Of a DNA stretch of 54,541 bases, positions 1 through 7,847 are shown one piece after another (the stretch's first letter is position 1; each line of letters starts with the position of its first letter). The translations under genes were made by a program, and so were the position numbers. Origin of the DNA: Bifidobacterium sp. Lineage in GTDB: Bacteria > Actinomycetota > Actinomycetes > Actinomycetales > Bifidobacteriaceae. Where the stretch lies: contig JAIJEI010000002.1 of assembly GCA_022739095.1 (NCBI GenBank), positions 1 to 54,541 on the forward strand, written 5' to 3'. Under the pieces are notes generated by a model, which saw only the letters and a program-made list of their open reading frames with translations, was not told the origin of the DNA and made no database searches.

Positions 1-597
1 CCATACGATGACGGTAATCAATCCAATTGCCAGGTATATGCCCAGTATCGCGACGGCCAAGGCGACGCCGATTTTCAGGCAGTGGCGTATGTCCGCCGGC
101 ACCTGCTTGCGAGTCCAGTCCCTGAATGCTCGCATTTTGGCTGATTCCGGTACGGCTGCGCATAGGAAACCGATCGAGAATACGATGGCCGCTTTCAGCA
201 ACACCAGCCACTGGTCATCGACAAGACCTAGGTGTACGGATTGCCGGAATGCCTCGTTCAACCCGAGCCAAACAATCAATCCGGCAACATACGCATGCGG
301 CCCGTATGCTTTGATTCGCATGGTGAGTGCATTGATCAGCCATATCAGCAGTATGGTCAACAGCAATGGCGTGATGGTGAGGGTGAACGAATCGGTTCTG
401 AAGCCCGATCCCTCACTCAGCAGCACAACGGCTTGTGTCAGCGAGGTTGTGCCGACGGTGAGATTGTCACCGCCCTCTTCCATGGAGACGACCAATAACA
501 TCAGCGCTGTATAGCAGCCTAATGCAATGGCATAGACGGCCATGGATGCGAGGGCGACTATGGCTCCCTGCACCCATTGGCGAATCACGGCTTTCAT
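1..597 (-). CDS. DUF6350-like integral membrane protein (3' end outside window)
   Basis: Translating the minus strand from the ATG at 597 gives 199 codons without a stop, running off the left edge. The protein is rich in hydrophobic stretches: an N-terminal segment (about residues 10-37), another near residues 75-95, and further ones near 140 and 180, so it is a multi-pass membrane protein. It starts 19 bases after sucD on the same strand. Gene order sucC-sucD-membrane protein is typical of actinobacteria, where this position holds the DUF6350 family followed by purH; that assignment is inferred from position and topology, not from a motif. Function is unknown. Confidence 0.72.
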   Translation of the reverse strand, partial: MKAVIRQWVQGAIVALASMAVYAIALGCYTALMLLVVSMEEGGDNLTVGTTSLTQAVVLLSEGSGFRTDSFTLTITPLLLTILLIWLINALTMRIKAYGPHAYVAGLIVWLGLNEAFRQSVHLGLVDDQWLVLLKAAIVFSIGFLCAAVPESAKMRAFRDWTRKQVPADIRHCLKIGVALAVAILGIYLAIGLITVIVW

Positions 598-616
598 CAC
601 GATTGGTTGGAACCGA

Positions 617-1528
617 TCAGTCGATGTTGGCCTTGGCGAGTATGTCGCGCATGATTTCGGCGGCCTGGCCCGGGGTCTTGCCCACGGGGATACCCGCCGC
701 TTCGAGCGCGTTCTTCTTGTCCTGGGCGGTGCCCTTGCCGCCGGAGACGATGGCGCCGGCGTGGCCCATCTGCTTGCCTTCGGGGGCGGTGAAGCCGGCA
801 ATGTAGGCGACAACCGGCTTGGTCATGTGTTCCTGGGCCCATGCGGCGGCGTCCTGTTCGGCGAAGCCGCCGATTTCGCCGATCATCATGACAGCCTTGG
901 TGTCGGGGTCGGCTTCGAATGCCTGCAGGGCTTCCAGCAGCGTCGTGCCGACGATCGGGTCGCCGCCGGCGCCGAGACATGCGGTGAAGCCGATATCGGA
1001 CAATTCGCCCATGAGCTGGTAGGTGAGGGTGCCGGATTTGGAGACCAGTCCAAGCGGGCCGCGGCCGACGATACCGTCGGGGATGATGCCCAGATTGACG
1101 CCGGGGTCGCCGAGCGTGATGAGACCGGGGCAGTTCGGTCCGATGATGCGCACGCCCTTCTTGAGCGCCAGTTCGACGAAGTATGCGGAATCGGCCACCG
1201 GAATGCCTTCAGTGATGACCACGATGAGTTCGATGCCGGCTTCGACGGCTTCGACCACGGCGGACTTGGCGAACTTCGGCGGCACGAACACCACGCTGGC
1301 CTTGGCACCGGTGGCTTCACGCGCTTCGCCGCAGGTGGCGAACACGGGGATGTCCGCGTCGGCACCGTTCTTGGCACCGGGGAAGGTGACGGACGTGCCG
1401 GCCTTGCGCGGGTTCACGCCGCCGACGATATTGGTGCCGGCCTTGAGCATGCGAGCCGTATGGGTCATGCCCTGATGACCGGTCATACCCTGGACGATAA
1501 CGGGAGCGCCGTCTTCGATGAACAGCAT
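617..1528 (-). CDS. sucD: Succinyl-CoA ligase, alpha subunit
   Basis: 303 residues, the usual length for the alpha subunit. It binds CoA and carries the phosphohistidine used to couple succinyl-CoA cleavage to NTP synthesis. The N-terminal CoA-binding Rossmann domain is visible (VQGMTGHQG near residue 12), and the phosphorylated histidine lies in KQMGHAGAIV (His256). The start overlaps the sucC stop as TGATG, so the two subunits are translationally coupled and should form the alpha-beta enzyme. Bifidobacteria lack a complete TCA cycle, so the likely job is supplying succinyl-CoA for biosynthesis; this is inference. Confidence 0.97.
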   Translation of the reverse strand: MLFIEDGAPVIVQGMTGHQGMTHTARMLKAGTNIVGGVNPRKAGTSVTFPGAKNGADADIPVFATCGEAREATGAKASVVFVPPKFAKSAVVEAVEAGIELIVVITEGIPVADSAYFVELALKKGVRIIGPNCPGLITLGDPGVNLGIIPDGIVGRGPLGLVSKSGTLTYQLMGELSDIGFTACLGAGGDPIVGTTLLEALQAFEADPDTKAVMMIGEIGGFAEQDAAAWAQEHMTKPVVAYIAGFTAPEGKQMGHAGAIVSGGKGTAQDKKNALEAAGIPVGKTPGQAAEIMRDILAKANID

Positions 1529-2730
1529 CAGCGAACCTCCTTGGACTGGGTCGCCTCACCGGCGAGCTGCGCGGCCTTGGCCGCCGCGCCTTCCATGGTT
1601 TCGGACACATGGATATTCAGGTTGTTGGCGGAAGCGAGGATATGCAGACCCTCGGCGGCGGCGTTGCCATCGAAGCGCACGACGATCGGCTTGGAACCGC
1701 CGAGCTTGGCGACCGCTTCGAGGATGCCGTTGGCGACTTCCACGCAGGAGGTGATGCCGCCATAGACATTGATGAACACGGATTCGACCTGAGGGTCGGA
1801 CAGTACGATCTCCAGGCTTTCGGCCATGACGGCTGCGGAGGCGCCGCCGCCGATGTCCAAAAAGTTGGCGGGCTTGATGTTGGCGCCCTGCTCTTCGCCG
1901 GCGCCGGAGACGGCGTCTAGGGAGCTCATGACGAGTCCTGCGCCGTTGCCGATCACACCGACCTCGCCGTGCAGGTGCACGTAGTGCAGGCCGTGTTCGC
2001 GGGCGCGCTGTTCGAGGGGGTCGGGGACGATGGAATTCACGAAACGCCCCCAGCCGTCATGGCGGAAGGAGGCGTTGTCATCCAAGGAAATCTTGGCGTC
2101 CAAGGCGCTCAGCTGCTTGGTGGATCCGTCATCCGGGTCGCCGATCTTGGCGAGCGGATTGATTTCCACGAGCGTGGCATCGTTGTCTTTGAAGCAACGC
2201 CACATCTTGAGCAGAATCTGTGCGGCCTGATCGACGTCCGCGTGGTAGAAGCCGATGCTCTGTGCCATTTCGGTGGCTGCGGCCAGGTCGAAGTCGCCGA
2301 GCGCATCGATGTGCAGGCGCTTGACGGCCTCCGGATGTTCCTTGGCGATTTCCTCGACTTCGGTGCCGCCGTTGGCGGTGGCCAGCACGTCGAAGTCGCG
2401 CGAGGTGCGGTCTACGGAGATGGACACGTAATATTCGTGCAGGATGTTCTTGGCTTCAGCCACAAGCGCACCTGAAACCTTGTGCCCGTGGATAGTCATC
2501 GGCAGGATGGACTCGGATTCAAGAATCGCCTCGTCGCGGTTATGGGCGATCTTGACGCCGCCGGCCTGACCACGATGACCGATCTTGACCTGCGCCTTGA
2601 TTACGCAGGGATAGCCGATTTTGTCCGCCGCTTCGGCGACTTCATGGGAGTTCTGGGCAAAGACGGCATCCGGGGTGGGAATGTCCTGTTCCTCGAGCAG
2701 CTGACGCGCCTGGTATTCGTAAAGATCCAT
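1528..2730 (-). CDS. sucC: Succinyl-CoA ligase (ADP-forming), beta subunit
   Basis: 400 residues with an N-terminal ATP-grasp domain (starts MDLYEYQARQLLEEQDIPTP) and the C-terminal ligase/CoA domain containing FLDIGGGASAAVMAE and NVYGGITSCVEVA. It provides the nucleotide-binding half of the alpha-beta succinyl-CoA ligase. A GGAAGG ribosome site lies just before the ATG at 2730. The gene follows apt after a 96-base gap holding a strong inverted repeat, which may set its expression separately from apt. No lesions are seen. Confidence 0.97.
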   Translation of the reverse strand: MDLYEYQARQLLEEQDIPTPDAVFAQNSHEVAEAADKIGYPCVIKAQVKIGHRGQAGGVKIAHNRDEAILESESILPMTIHGHKVSGALVAEAKNILHEYYVSISVDRTSRDFDVLATANGGTEVEEIAKEHPEAVKRLHIDALGDFDLAAATEMAQSIGFYHADVDQAAQILLKMWRCFKDNDATLVEINPLAKIGDPDDGSTKQLSALDAKISLDDNASFRHDGWGRFVNSIVPDPLEQRAREHGLHYVHLHGEVGVIGNGAGLVMSSLDAVSGAGEEQGANIKPANFLDIGGGASAAVMAESLEIVLSDPQVESVFINVYGGITSCVEVANGILEAVAKLGGSKPIVVRFDGNAAAEGLHILASANNLNIHVSETMEGAAAKAAQLAGEATQSKEVR

Positions 2731-2754
2731 CGATCCTTCCCTGACTATGTAATT

Positions 2755-2791
2755 GGTCCGGCATGTAACTGTACACAGTACATGCCGGACC
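2755..2791. promoter_or_regulatory. 13-bp perfect inverted repeat between apt and sucC
   Basis: Arms GGTCCGGCATGTA (2755-2767) and its exact complement (2779-2791) flank an 11-base loop. There is no T tract on either side, so it is a weak candidate for an intrinsic terminator. It could be an operator for a dimeric regulator or an mRNA-stability hairpin between the two minus-strand genes. It sits 25 bases before sucC. Confidence 0.5.
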
Positions 2792-2826
2792 TTGAAAACT
2801 GACTGTACGTTGGGTGAGACGAAATC

Positions 2827-3408
2827 TCAGGCCGGCATTGCGATCAGCGAGCTGCTGGGCTTGCCGCCGAGCTTATCCAGACCGTCGAGGCCATCGAGCC
2901 GCATCACGAAACTGAAGCCCACCACGGTGCCGCCGGCCTTTTCGATAAGGTCGGCGGCGGCTTTGGCGGTGCCGCCCGTGGCGATGAGGTCATCGACGAT
3001 AAGCACTCGCTCCCCCGCCTGTACGACGTCGGTTTCGATTTCGACGCTGTCCGTACCGTATTCGAGGTCATAGGATTCACCGATGGTTTCGGGTGGCAAT
3101 TTACCGGCCTTACGCACGGCGATGAAACCCTTGCCCAGATGGGCGGCCATGGCCGGGCCGAACAGGAAACCGCGCGATTCGAGACCGGCAATGGAGTCGA
3201 ATTCGCTCGGGGACACCGGCAGAGCCGCTTCAAGTGCCTTGAGCAGAATCTTCAAGCCCTTGGGGTCGGCGAGCACTGGCATGAAATCACGGAAGATAAT
3301 GCCTTCCTTGGGAAACCCCGGTACGGAACGCACCAAGGACACCAGATATTCGGCGTCCTGCTGCCCTACCTTGCTCAATGCGTCGATGGTGATGTCCGAC
3401 TGTGCCAT
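2827..3408 (-). CDS. apt: Adenine phosphoribosyltransferase
   Basis: 193 residues, slightly longer than the typical enzyme. It converts adenine and PRPP to AMP in purine salvage in the cytoplasm. The PRPP-binding loop VLIVDDLIATGGTAKAA is intact, and the N-terminal part (VPGFPKEGIIFRDFMPVL) is diagnostic of Apt. It lies downstream of yajC on the same strand. Linkage of ruv genes, yajC and apt is common in actinobacteria. Confidence 0.96.
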   Translation of the reverse strand: MAQSDITIDALSKVGQQDAEYLVSLVRSVPGFPKEGIIFRDFMPVLADPKGLKILLKALEAALPVSPSEFDSIAGLESRGFLFGPAMAAHLGKGFIAVRKAGKLPPETIGESYDLEYGTDSVEIETDVVQAGERVLIVDDLIATGGTAKAAADLIEKAGGTVVGFSFVMRLDGLDGLDKLGGKPSSSLIAMPA

Positions 3409-3471
3409 AGTGCTCGCCCCTTTTATGCTTTTGCGATGCGATACGCGGATGGTGCTACCGAATCGAACAGC

Positions 3472-3912
3472 TTACTTCGTCTTGGTTTCGTTGTCGTCAC
3501 CGGTCTCGTCAGCGGTGTCTTCATCGGACACGACGGACGCCTCGATCGGAACCTGGCCAGCCTCATCGTCGTTAGCCGGAGCCTCGGTGTCTTCGTCGGG
3601 CAGCGGGTTGCCGTTCTCGTCGACCTCGTCATCGGACACATAGGCCGGGCGGGTGTACTCACGGGCGATGGCGTTGAAACCGAAACGCAGCTTGGAGCCT
3701 TCGGAGTCGATGACGATCTCCTCGTACTGCTCGTCGACTTCGACGACCTTGCCGATCACCTGGCCGATGGTGATGACCTCGGTGCCGGGCTGCAGGTTGC
3801 GGCGGAAGTCCTGCTTTTCCTGCTGCTGCTGCTGCTTGGCCTTCCTGGACTGCCACCACATCATGCCGCCGAACACGACGACGATCACGATGAGCATAAT
3901 GTACTGTTCCAC
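3472..3912 (-). CDS. yajC: Preprotein translocase subunit YajC
   Basis: 146 residues: one N-terminal transmembrane helix (about residues 4-20, IMLIVIVVVFGGMMWW), a basic Q-rich stretch, then the YajC core containing LQPGTEVITIGQVIGKVVEV. The C-terminal 50 residues are highly acidic and probably disordered, an actinobacterial extension. YajC associates with SecDF at the membrane. It is directly downstream of ruvB on the same strand, a widespread conserved linkage. Confidence 0.93.
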   Translation of the reverse strand: MEQYIMLIVIVVVFGGMMWWQSRKAKQQQQQEKQDFRRNLQPGTEVITIGQVIGKVVEVDEQYEEIVIDSEGSKLRFGFNAIAREYTRPAYVSDDEVDENGNPLPDEDTEAPANDDEAGQVPIEASVVSDEDTADETGDDNETKTK

Positions 3913-3976
3913 GAAACAACTCCTTCAAACGAGCGATATTGACGAAACGCCGCCAAGTGTGCAAACAGGAGAAAGT

Positions 3977-5041
3977 CTAGAAGAGCTTGCTGACATCATC
4001 TTTGGGCGTAATTCCCAAATGCTGCCATGCCTTCTCGGTAGCCACACGGCCTTTGGGCGTACGAATCATAAAACCTTCGCGCACGAGATACGGCTCGCAC
4101 ACGGTTTCCACGGTTTCCGATTCCTCGCCCACCATGGCCGCCAGATTGTTCAGGCCCACGGGTCCACCGTTGAAGTTGCGCACGATGGCATTGAGCACGG
4201 CGATGTCCAGCCGGTCGAGGCCTTCGGAGTCGATCTGGTACAGGGCCAGCGCCTCCTTGACGTCGTCCGGCCGCACCACAATCAGGTCGTGGACGATGGC
4301 CCAGTCGCGTACACGGCGTAGCAATCGGTTGGCAATACGCGGCGTGCCGCGCGAACGCAACGCAAGCTCATGAGCGGAACCCGCATCAAGGTTTACGCCC
4401 AGTACGTTGGCCGAACGTTCGATGAGCTTTTCCAACTCCTCGTGCGGATAGAAGTCGAGATGTGCGGTGAAGCCAAAGCGTGCGCGCAACGGGCTTGGCA
4501 GCATACCTTCACGCGTGGTGGCACCGATGACGGTGAATCGCGGCAAGGTCAGCGGGATGGAGCTTGCGCCCGGGCCTTTGCCGACCATCACATCGACGCG
4601 GAAGTCCTCCATCGCGATATACAGCAGCTCTTCGGCGGCGCGCGGCAGACGATGGATCTCGTCGATGAACAGCACTTCGCCGACGTCGAGGGAGCTCAGA
4701 ATCGAAGCAAGATCACCGGCATGTTGAACCGCAGGGCCGGAAGTCACGCGAATCGGCACTTCAAGCTCATTGGCGACGATCATGGCCAACGTGGTTTTGC
4801 CCAAGCCGGGAGGGCCGGCAAGCAGAATATGGTCCGGTGGCACATCGCGTTTGCGGGCCGCGTCCAGGAACAGTTGCAGCTGGGCCTTGAGCCGTGGCTG
4901 TCCGATAAAGCCTTCGAGAACATGGGGGCGAAGCTCCTCGTCGCTGACCGGCTCGTTGCCGATCGGCTGGGAGGAGACCATGCGCAACGACTCTTCGTTG
5001 GCACCGGTGTTTGAGGTGCCGTAATCCGTTGTCTCGCTCAT
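3977..5041 (-). CDS. ruvB: Holliday junction branch migration ATPase RuvB
   Basis: 354 residues. The hexameric motor drives RuvA-bound Holliday junctions. Walker A GPPGLGKTTLA, Walker B LFIDEIHRL, sensor region (TVIGATTREGMLPSPLRARFG) and the C-terminal winged helix are all present. The start overlaps the ruvA stop (TGATG), so the two partners are coupled. An SOS box upstream of ruvA suggests LexA control of ruvAB. Confidence 0.98.
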   Translation of the reverse strand: MSETTDYGTSNTGANEESLRMVSSQPIGNEPVSDEELRPHVLEGFIGQPRLKAQLQLFLDAARKRDVPPDHILLAGPPGLGKTTLAMIVANELEVPIRVTSGPAVQHAGDLASILSSLDVGEVLFIDEIHRLPRAAEELLYIAMEDFRVDVMVGKGPGASSIPLTLPRFTVIGATTREGMLPSPLRARFGFTAHLDFYPHEELEKLIERSANVLGVNLDAGSAHELALRSRGTPRIANRLLRRVRDWAIVHDLIVVRPDDVKEALALYQIDSEGLDRLDIAVLNAIVRNFNGGPVGLNNLAAMVGEESETVETVCEPYLVREGFMIRTPKGRVATEKAWQHLGITPKDDVSKLF

Positions 5042-5667
5042 CAGCGGCCCCTATCCATCAGCGCCAAAGCCAGACGTAGCACACGCGGCACATCGTCGGT
5101 GGCAAGCGGCGTGGGAATATCGTTTTCGGCGCAAGCCTCGGCAACGGCCTGCTGGGCGTCCTGCTGACGCCAGCCAAGCGAGATCAGTCCTTCGACAACC
5201 TGTTCCGTACCGGTATCCACCGGAGACTTGGATGTTGCCGCCTGAGCGGAAGCACCCTCGATCTGACTCAAATCAATAGAGCCCTTAAGCTCGAGGATGA
5301 TCTTCTGTGCGCCCTTCTTACCCAGCCCCGGAGCCTTGGCCAGCGCGGTGGCGTCGTTGTCGGCGATGGCGTGGGCCAGCTGACTCGGCGTCAGTGTGGA
5401 GAGTAACGATTGGGCCACTTTAGGCCCAATGCCGGAGACCTTGATGAGTTGCAGGAAGGTTTTCTTGGCGTCCCGATCTAGGAATCCATGCAGGGTAATG
5501 GCATCCTGAGAGAGGTTCATATAGGTGAAGACGCGGGTGTCTTGCCCGGCGTGCAGACGACTCAGATCGGTGGCGGACATGCGCACTTCGTAGCCCACTC
5601 CCCCAACATCAATCAATGCGGTATCGGTTTCGACCGATTCAACCCGCCCGGTCAGCATGCCGATCAT
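5041..5667 (-). CDS. ruvA: Holliday junction DNA helicase subunit RuvA
   Basis: 208 residues with the OB-fold N-terminus (MIGMLTGRVESVETDTALIDVGGVGYEV, here described by its start MIGMLTGRVE), two helix-hairpin-helix motifs (VSGIGPKVAQSLL and APGLGKKGAQKIILELK) and the C-terminal domain that contacts RuvB. It binds four-way junctions as tetramers. A perfect LexA-type palindrome lies 35 bases upstream of the start, and a TATACT hexamer lies just beyond it. Confidence 0.97.
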   Translation of the reverse strand: MIGMLTGRVESVETDTALIDVGGVGYEVRMSATDLSRLHAGQDTRVFTYMNLSQDAITLHGFLDRDAKKTFLQLIKVSGIGPKVAQSLLSTLTPSQLAHAIADNDATALAKAPGLGKKGAQKIILELKGSIDLSQIEGASAQAATSKSPVDTGTEQVVEGLISLGWRQQDAQQAVAEACAENDIPTPLATDDVPRVLRLALALMDRGR

Positions 5668-5701
5668 ACAGGTACTCCTTCAGGGCTCCAGGATTCAAGA
5701 C

Positions 5702-5717
5702 TCGAACAACTGTTCGA
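5702..5717. promoter_or_regulatory. LexA (SOS) box upstream of ruvA
   Basis: The sequence TCGAACAACTGTTCGA is a perfect palindrome in its six-base arms. It matches the Gram-positive/actinobacterial LexA operator form CGAAC-N4-GTTCG. On the minus strand it follows a TATACT -10-like hexamer (5724-5719), so bound LexA would block transcription of ruvAB. It lies between ruvC and ruvA. Confidence 0.85.
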
Positions 5718-5724
5718 AAGTATA

Positions 5725-6309
5725 CTACATGCCTCGGTCGTGGTTGATGCGGCGGCGCGTGGAGTTCTGTGCGGCCTCAGCCCACTGGCGTTGCGCGGCG
5801 GTCAGATGTTGTTCGCGTTCGCCGCCCTGCAATGCTCCTGCCGGGCGCAGCGCATGGCAAATGGCCAAAGCCAAGGCATCGGCGGCATCGGCGGGAGTCG
5901 GCATTTTGGTGAGGTTCAAAATACGTGTCACCATACGCTCCACCTGAATCTTCTGTGCCTGCCCGTTACCGGTGATAGCCAGCTTGGCTTCGGTAGGCGT
6001 ATGCAACGCCACGGGAATATTGCGTTGCGCGGCGGCGAGCATGGCGAGGCCGGCGGCCTGTGCGGTACCGAGTACGGTGTTGCGGTTGGATTGTGCGAAC
6101 ACTCGTTCGATGGATACGGCATCGGGTGCGAAGCGATCCATTTTCTCGGACAGGCCGTTGTAGATGGCCAGTAGACGCAGATCCTGGGTGATATCCGGTG
6201 AGGAACGCACCACGTCCACATGAATAAACGAAAGCCGGCGGTGCTCGCCGGCTTCGATCACGCCGACCCCGCAACGTGTGAGCCCGGGGTCGACGCCAAG
6301 GATAATCAC
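5725..6309 (-). CDS. ruvC: Holliday junction resolvase RuvC
   Basis: 194 residues. The RNase H-like endonuclease resolves Holliday junctions held by RuvAB. The first catalytic aspartate is in [14 protein letters not shown], a glutamate is in [11 protein letters not shown], and the C-terminal [14 protein letters not shown] supplies the last acidic residues. It lies five bases after yebC on the same strand. The SOS box lies downstream of this gene, so ruvC may be less SOS-responsive than ruvAB. Confidence 0.97.
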
Positions 6310-6314
6310 GAGGA

Positions 6315-7070
6315 TTACTCCTCGTCGAGCTGGGCCATCACCTCGTCGGAAGCGGTCCAGTTGGAGTAGATGTTCTGCACATCGTCGAGGTCATCGAGGT
6401 TGTCGATGAGCTTGGACACCTTGCGGGCATCGTCGAGGCTCAACTCGACCTCGTTCTTCGGCTGCATGACCTGGTCGGCGGAATCGTAGTCGAAGCCGGC
6501 GTCCTGCAGAGCCTTGCGCACGGTGAACAGGTCGGACGGACCGGTCACAACGGTGAACACTTCACCATCATCGGTAACGTCCTCGGCACCGGCTTCGGCG
6601 GCGGTCTCGAACAGCTTGTCGAAGTCCACGCCCTCGGACGGCACCACGATCTGGCCCTTGCGCTCGAAGTTGAAGGACACGGAGCCGGAGGTGGCCAGGG
6701 AGCCGTTGCCCTTGGTCAGGGTGGAACGGACTTCGGCAGCCGCACGGTTGCGGTTATCGGTCAGGCATTCGATGATGAGGCCAACGCCGGCAGGAGCGTA
6801 GCCCTCGTAGACGATGTCTTCGTAGTTGGCGGCGCCGTCTTCAGCACCGGCACCACGCTTGACGGCGCGAGCGATGTTGTCGGCCGGCATGGAGGCCTTC
6901 TTGGCCTTGTAGATGGCATCGTACAGGGACGGGTTGCCGTCCGGGTCGCCACCGCCAAGGCGGGCGGCGATTTCGATGTTCTTGATGAGCTTGGCGAAGA
7001 GCTTGCCGCGCTTGGCGTCGATGGCGGCCTTCTTGTGCTTGGTGGTCGCCCACTTGGAATGACCTGACAT
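6315..7070 (-). CDS. yebC: YebC/PmpR-family translation or transcription factor
   Basis: 251 residues from the ATG at 7070, chosen because AGGAG lies five bases upstream and the protein then begins MSGHSKWATTKHKKAAIDAK, the family's standard start. A longer in-frame start 36 bases upstream is unlikely. The conserved blocks ARAVKRGAGAED, YEGYAPAGVGLIIE and acidic C-terminal region are present. YebC proteins are reported as DNA-binding regulators and, more recently, as factors that relieve ribosome stalling at proline runs. yebC-ruvC linkage is widespread. Confidence 0.95.
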   Translation of the reverse strand: MSGHSKWATTKHKKAAIDAKRGKLFAKLIKNIEIAARLGGGDPDGNPSLYDAIYKAKKASMPADNIARAVKRGAGAEDGAANYEDIVYEGYAPAGVGLIIECLTDNRNRAAAEVRSTLTKGNGSLATSGSVSFNFERKGQIVVPSEGVDFDKLFETAAEAGAEDVTDDGEVFTVVTGPSDLFTVRKALQDAGFDYDSADQVMQPKNEVELSLDDARKVSKLIDNLDDLDDVQNIYSNWTASDEVMAQLDEE

Positions 7071-7210
7071 AATGCTCCTAGCGATTATTGAAACGGATGA
7101 TGTCAAACGAAACGATTATAGGCCGTTAATCAGACATACCCGTAATGCTTCCGATGATTGTCTTGTTATGCGTACCGATAAGACCGGTCACGCGGGGTGC
7201 CGCACCTGTG

Positions 7211-7795
7211 TTAGGCAAGCGGCAAATGATACTGCGGGGCCAGCTGTTCGAATGCCTGGGCATAGGCTTCTCGCTGGTCGGACAGCAGAATAGGCATGGT
7301 GAGCGTCTGGGCGACGATGGGCATGAAGTTCGCATCGCCATTCCAGCGCGGCACCACATGCTGGTGCAGGTGCGCGGCGACTCCGGCACCAGCGACCTCA
7401 CCCTGATTGATGCCGATATTGTATCCGTCCGGACGGGAGACGGTCTCCATCACCTTCATGGCGAGGGTGGTGGCCTTCTCGAATTCGAACAATTCGGCAT
7501 CGTCGAGTTCGGTGATGAATCCGACGTGACGGTACGGGCAGATCATAAGATGCCCGACGTTGTATGGGTAGAGGTTCATGATGGCGAACACGTGCGTGCC
7601 ACGCCAGGCGATGAGGCCGTCTTCGTCGGATTTTTTGGGGCCGGCGCAGAACGGGCATTCCTTCGTCTTAGGCTTGGTCGGACGGTCCTCGCTGTTGCGC
7701 AGCACATAGGTCATGCGCTGCGGGGTCCACAGTCGTTCGACCGTGTCTTCCTGAGGCGGAAAGTCCGCCGGATTATCGACACGCACGTCAGTCAT
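7211..7795 (-). CDS. HIT-family hydrolase/Ap4A phosphorylase-like protein
   Basis: 194 residues from the ATG at 7795, where AAAGG precedes it. The histidine triad HLHQHVVPRW (His142, 144, 146) is intact. An N-terminal CPFC pair plus later histidines suggests the zinc-binding HIT subfamily of actinobacteria annotated as Ap4A phosphorylase or HIT protein. Expected activity is hydrolysis or phosphorolysis of nucleoside conjugates such as Ap4A; the exact substrate cannot be read from sequence. It follows thrS on the same strand, separated by a palindromic repeat. Confidence 0.93.
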   Translation of the reverse strand: MTDVRVDNPADFPPQEDTVERLWTPQRMTYVLRNSEDRPTKPKTKECPFCAGPKKSDEDGLIAWRGTHVFAIMNLYPYNVGHLMICPYRHVGFITELDDAELFEFEKATTLAMKVMETVSRPDGYNIGINQGEVAGAGVAAHLHQHVVPRWNGDANFMPIVAQTLTMPILLSDQREAYAQAFEQLAPQYHLPLA

Positions 7796-7811
7796 TTTCG
7801 CACCCTTTCTT

Positions 7812-7834
7812 GGCTCCCCTCTCTGAGGGGAGCC
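7812..7834. repeat. Short palindromic repeat (GGCTCCCCTC hairpin)
   Basis: Ten-base perfect arms GGCTCCCCTC/GAGGGGAGCC with a three-base loop, between thrS and the HIT gene. The same hairpin appears with small changes at 13577-13599 and within the larger element at 54297-54415. It has no T tract, so it is a dispersed repeat or mRNA-stability hairpin rather than a classical terminator. Confidence 0.75.
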
Positions 7835-7847
7835 AGTGCCATTCACG

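Noticed and set aside
542..1765. 407-codon plus-strand frame across sucD and sucC
   Set aside because: Antisense to two well-supported genes, with no recognisable domain.
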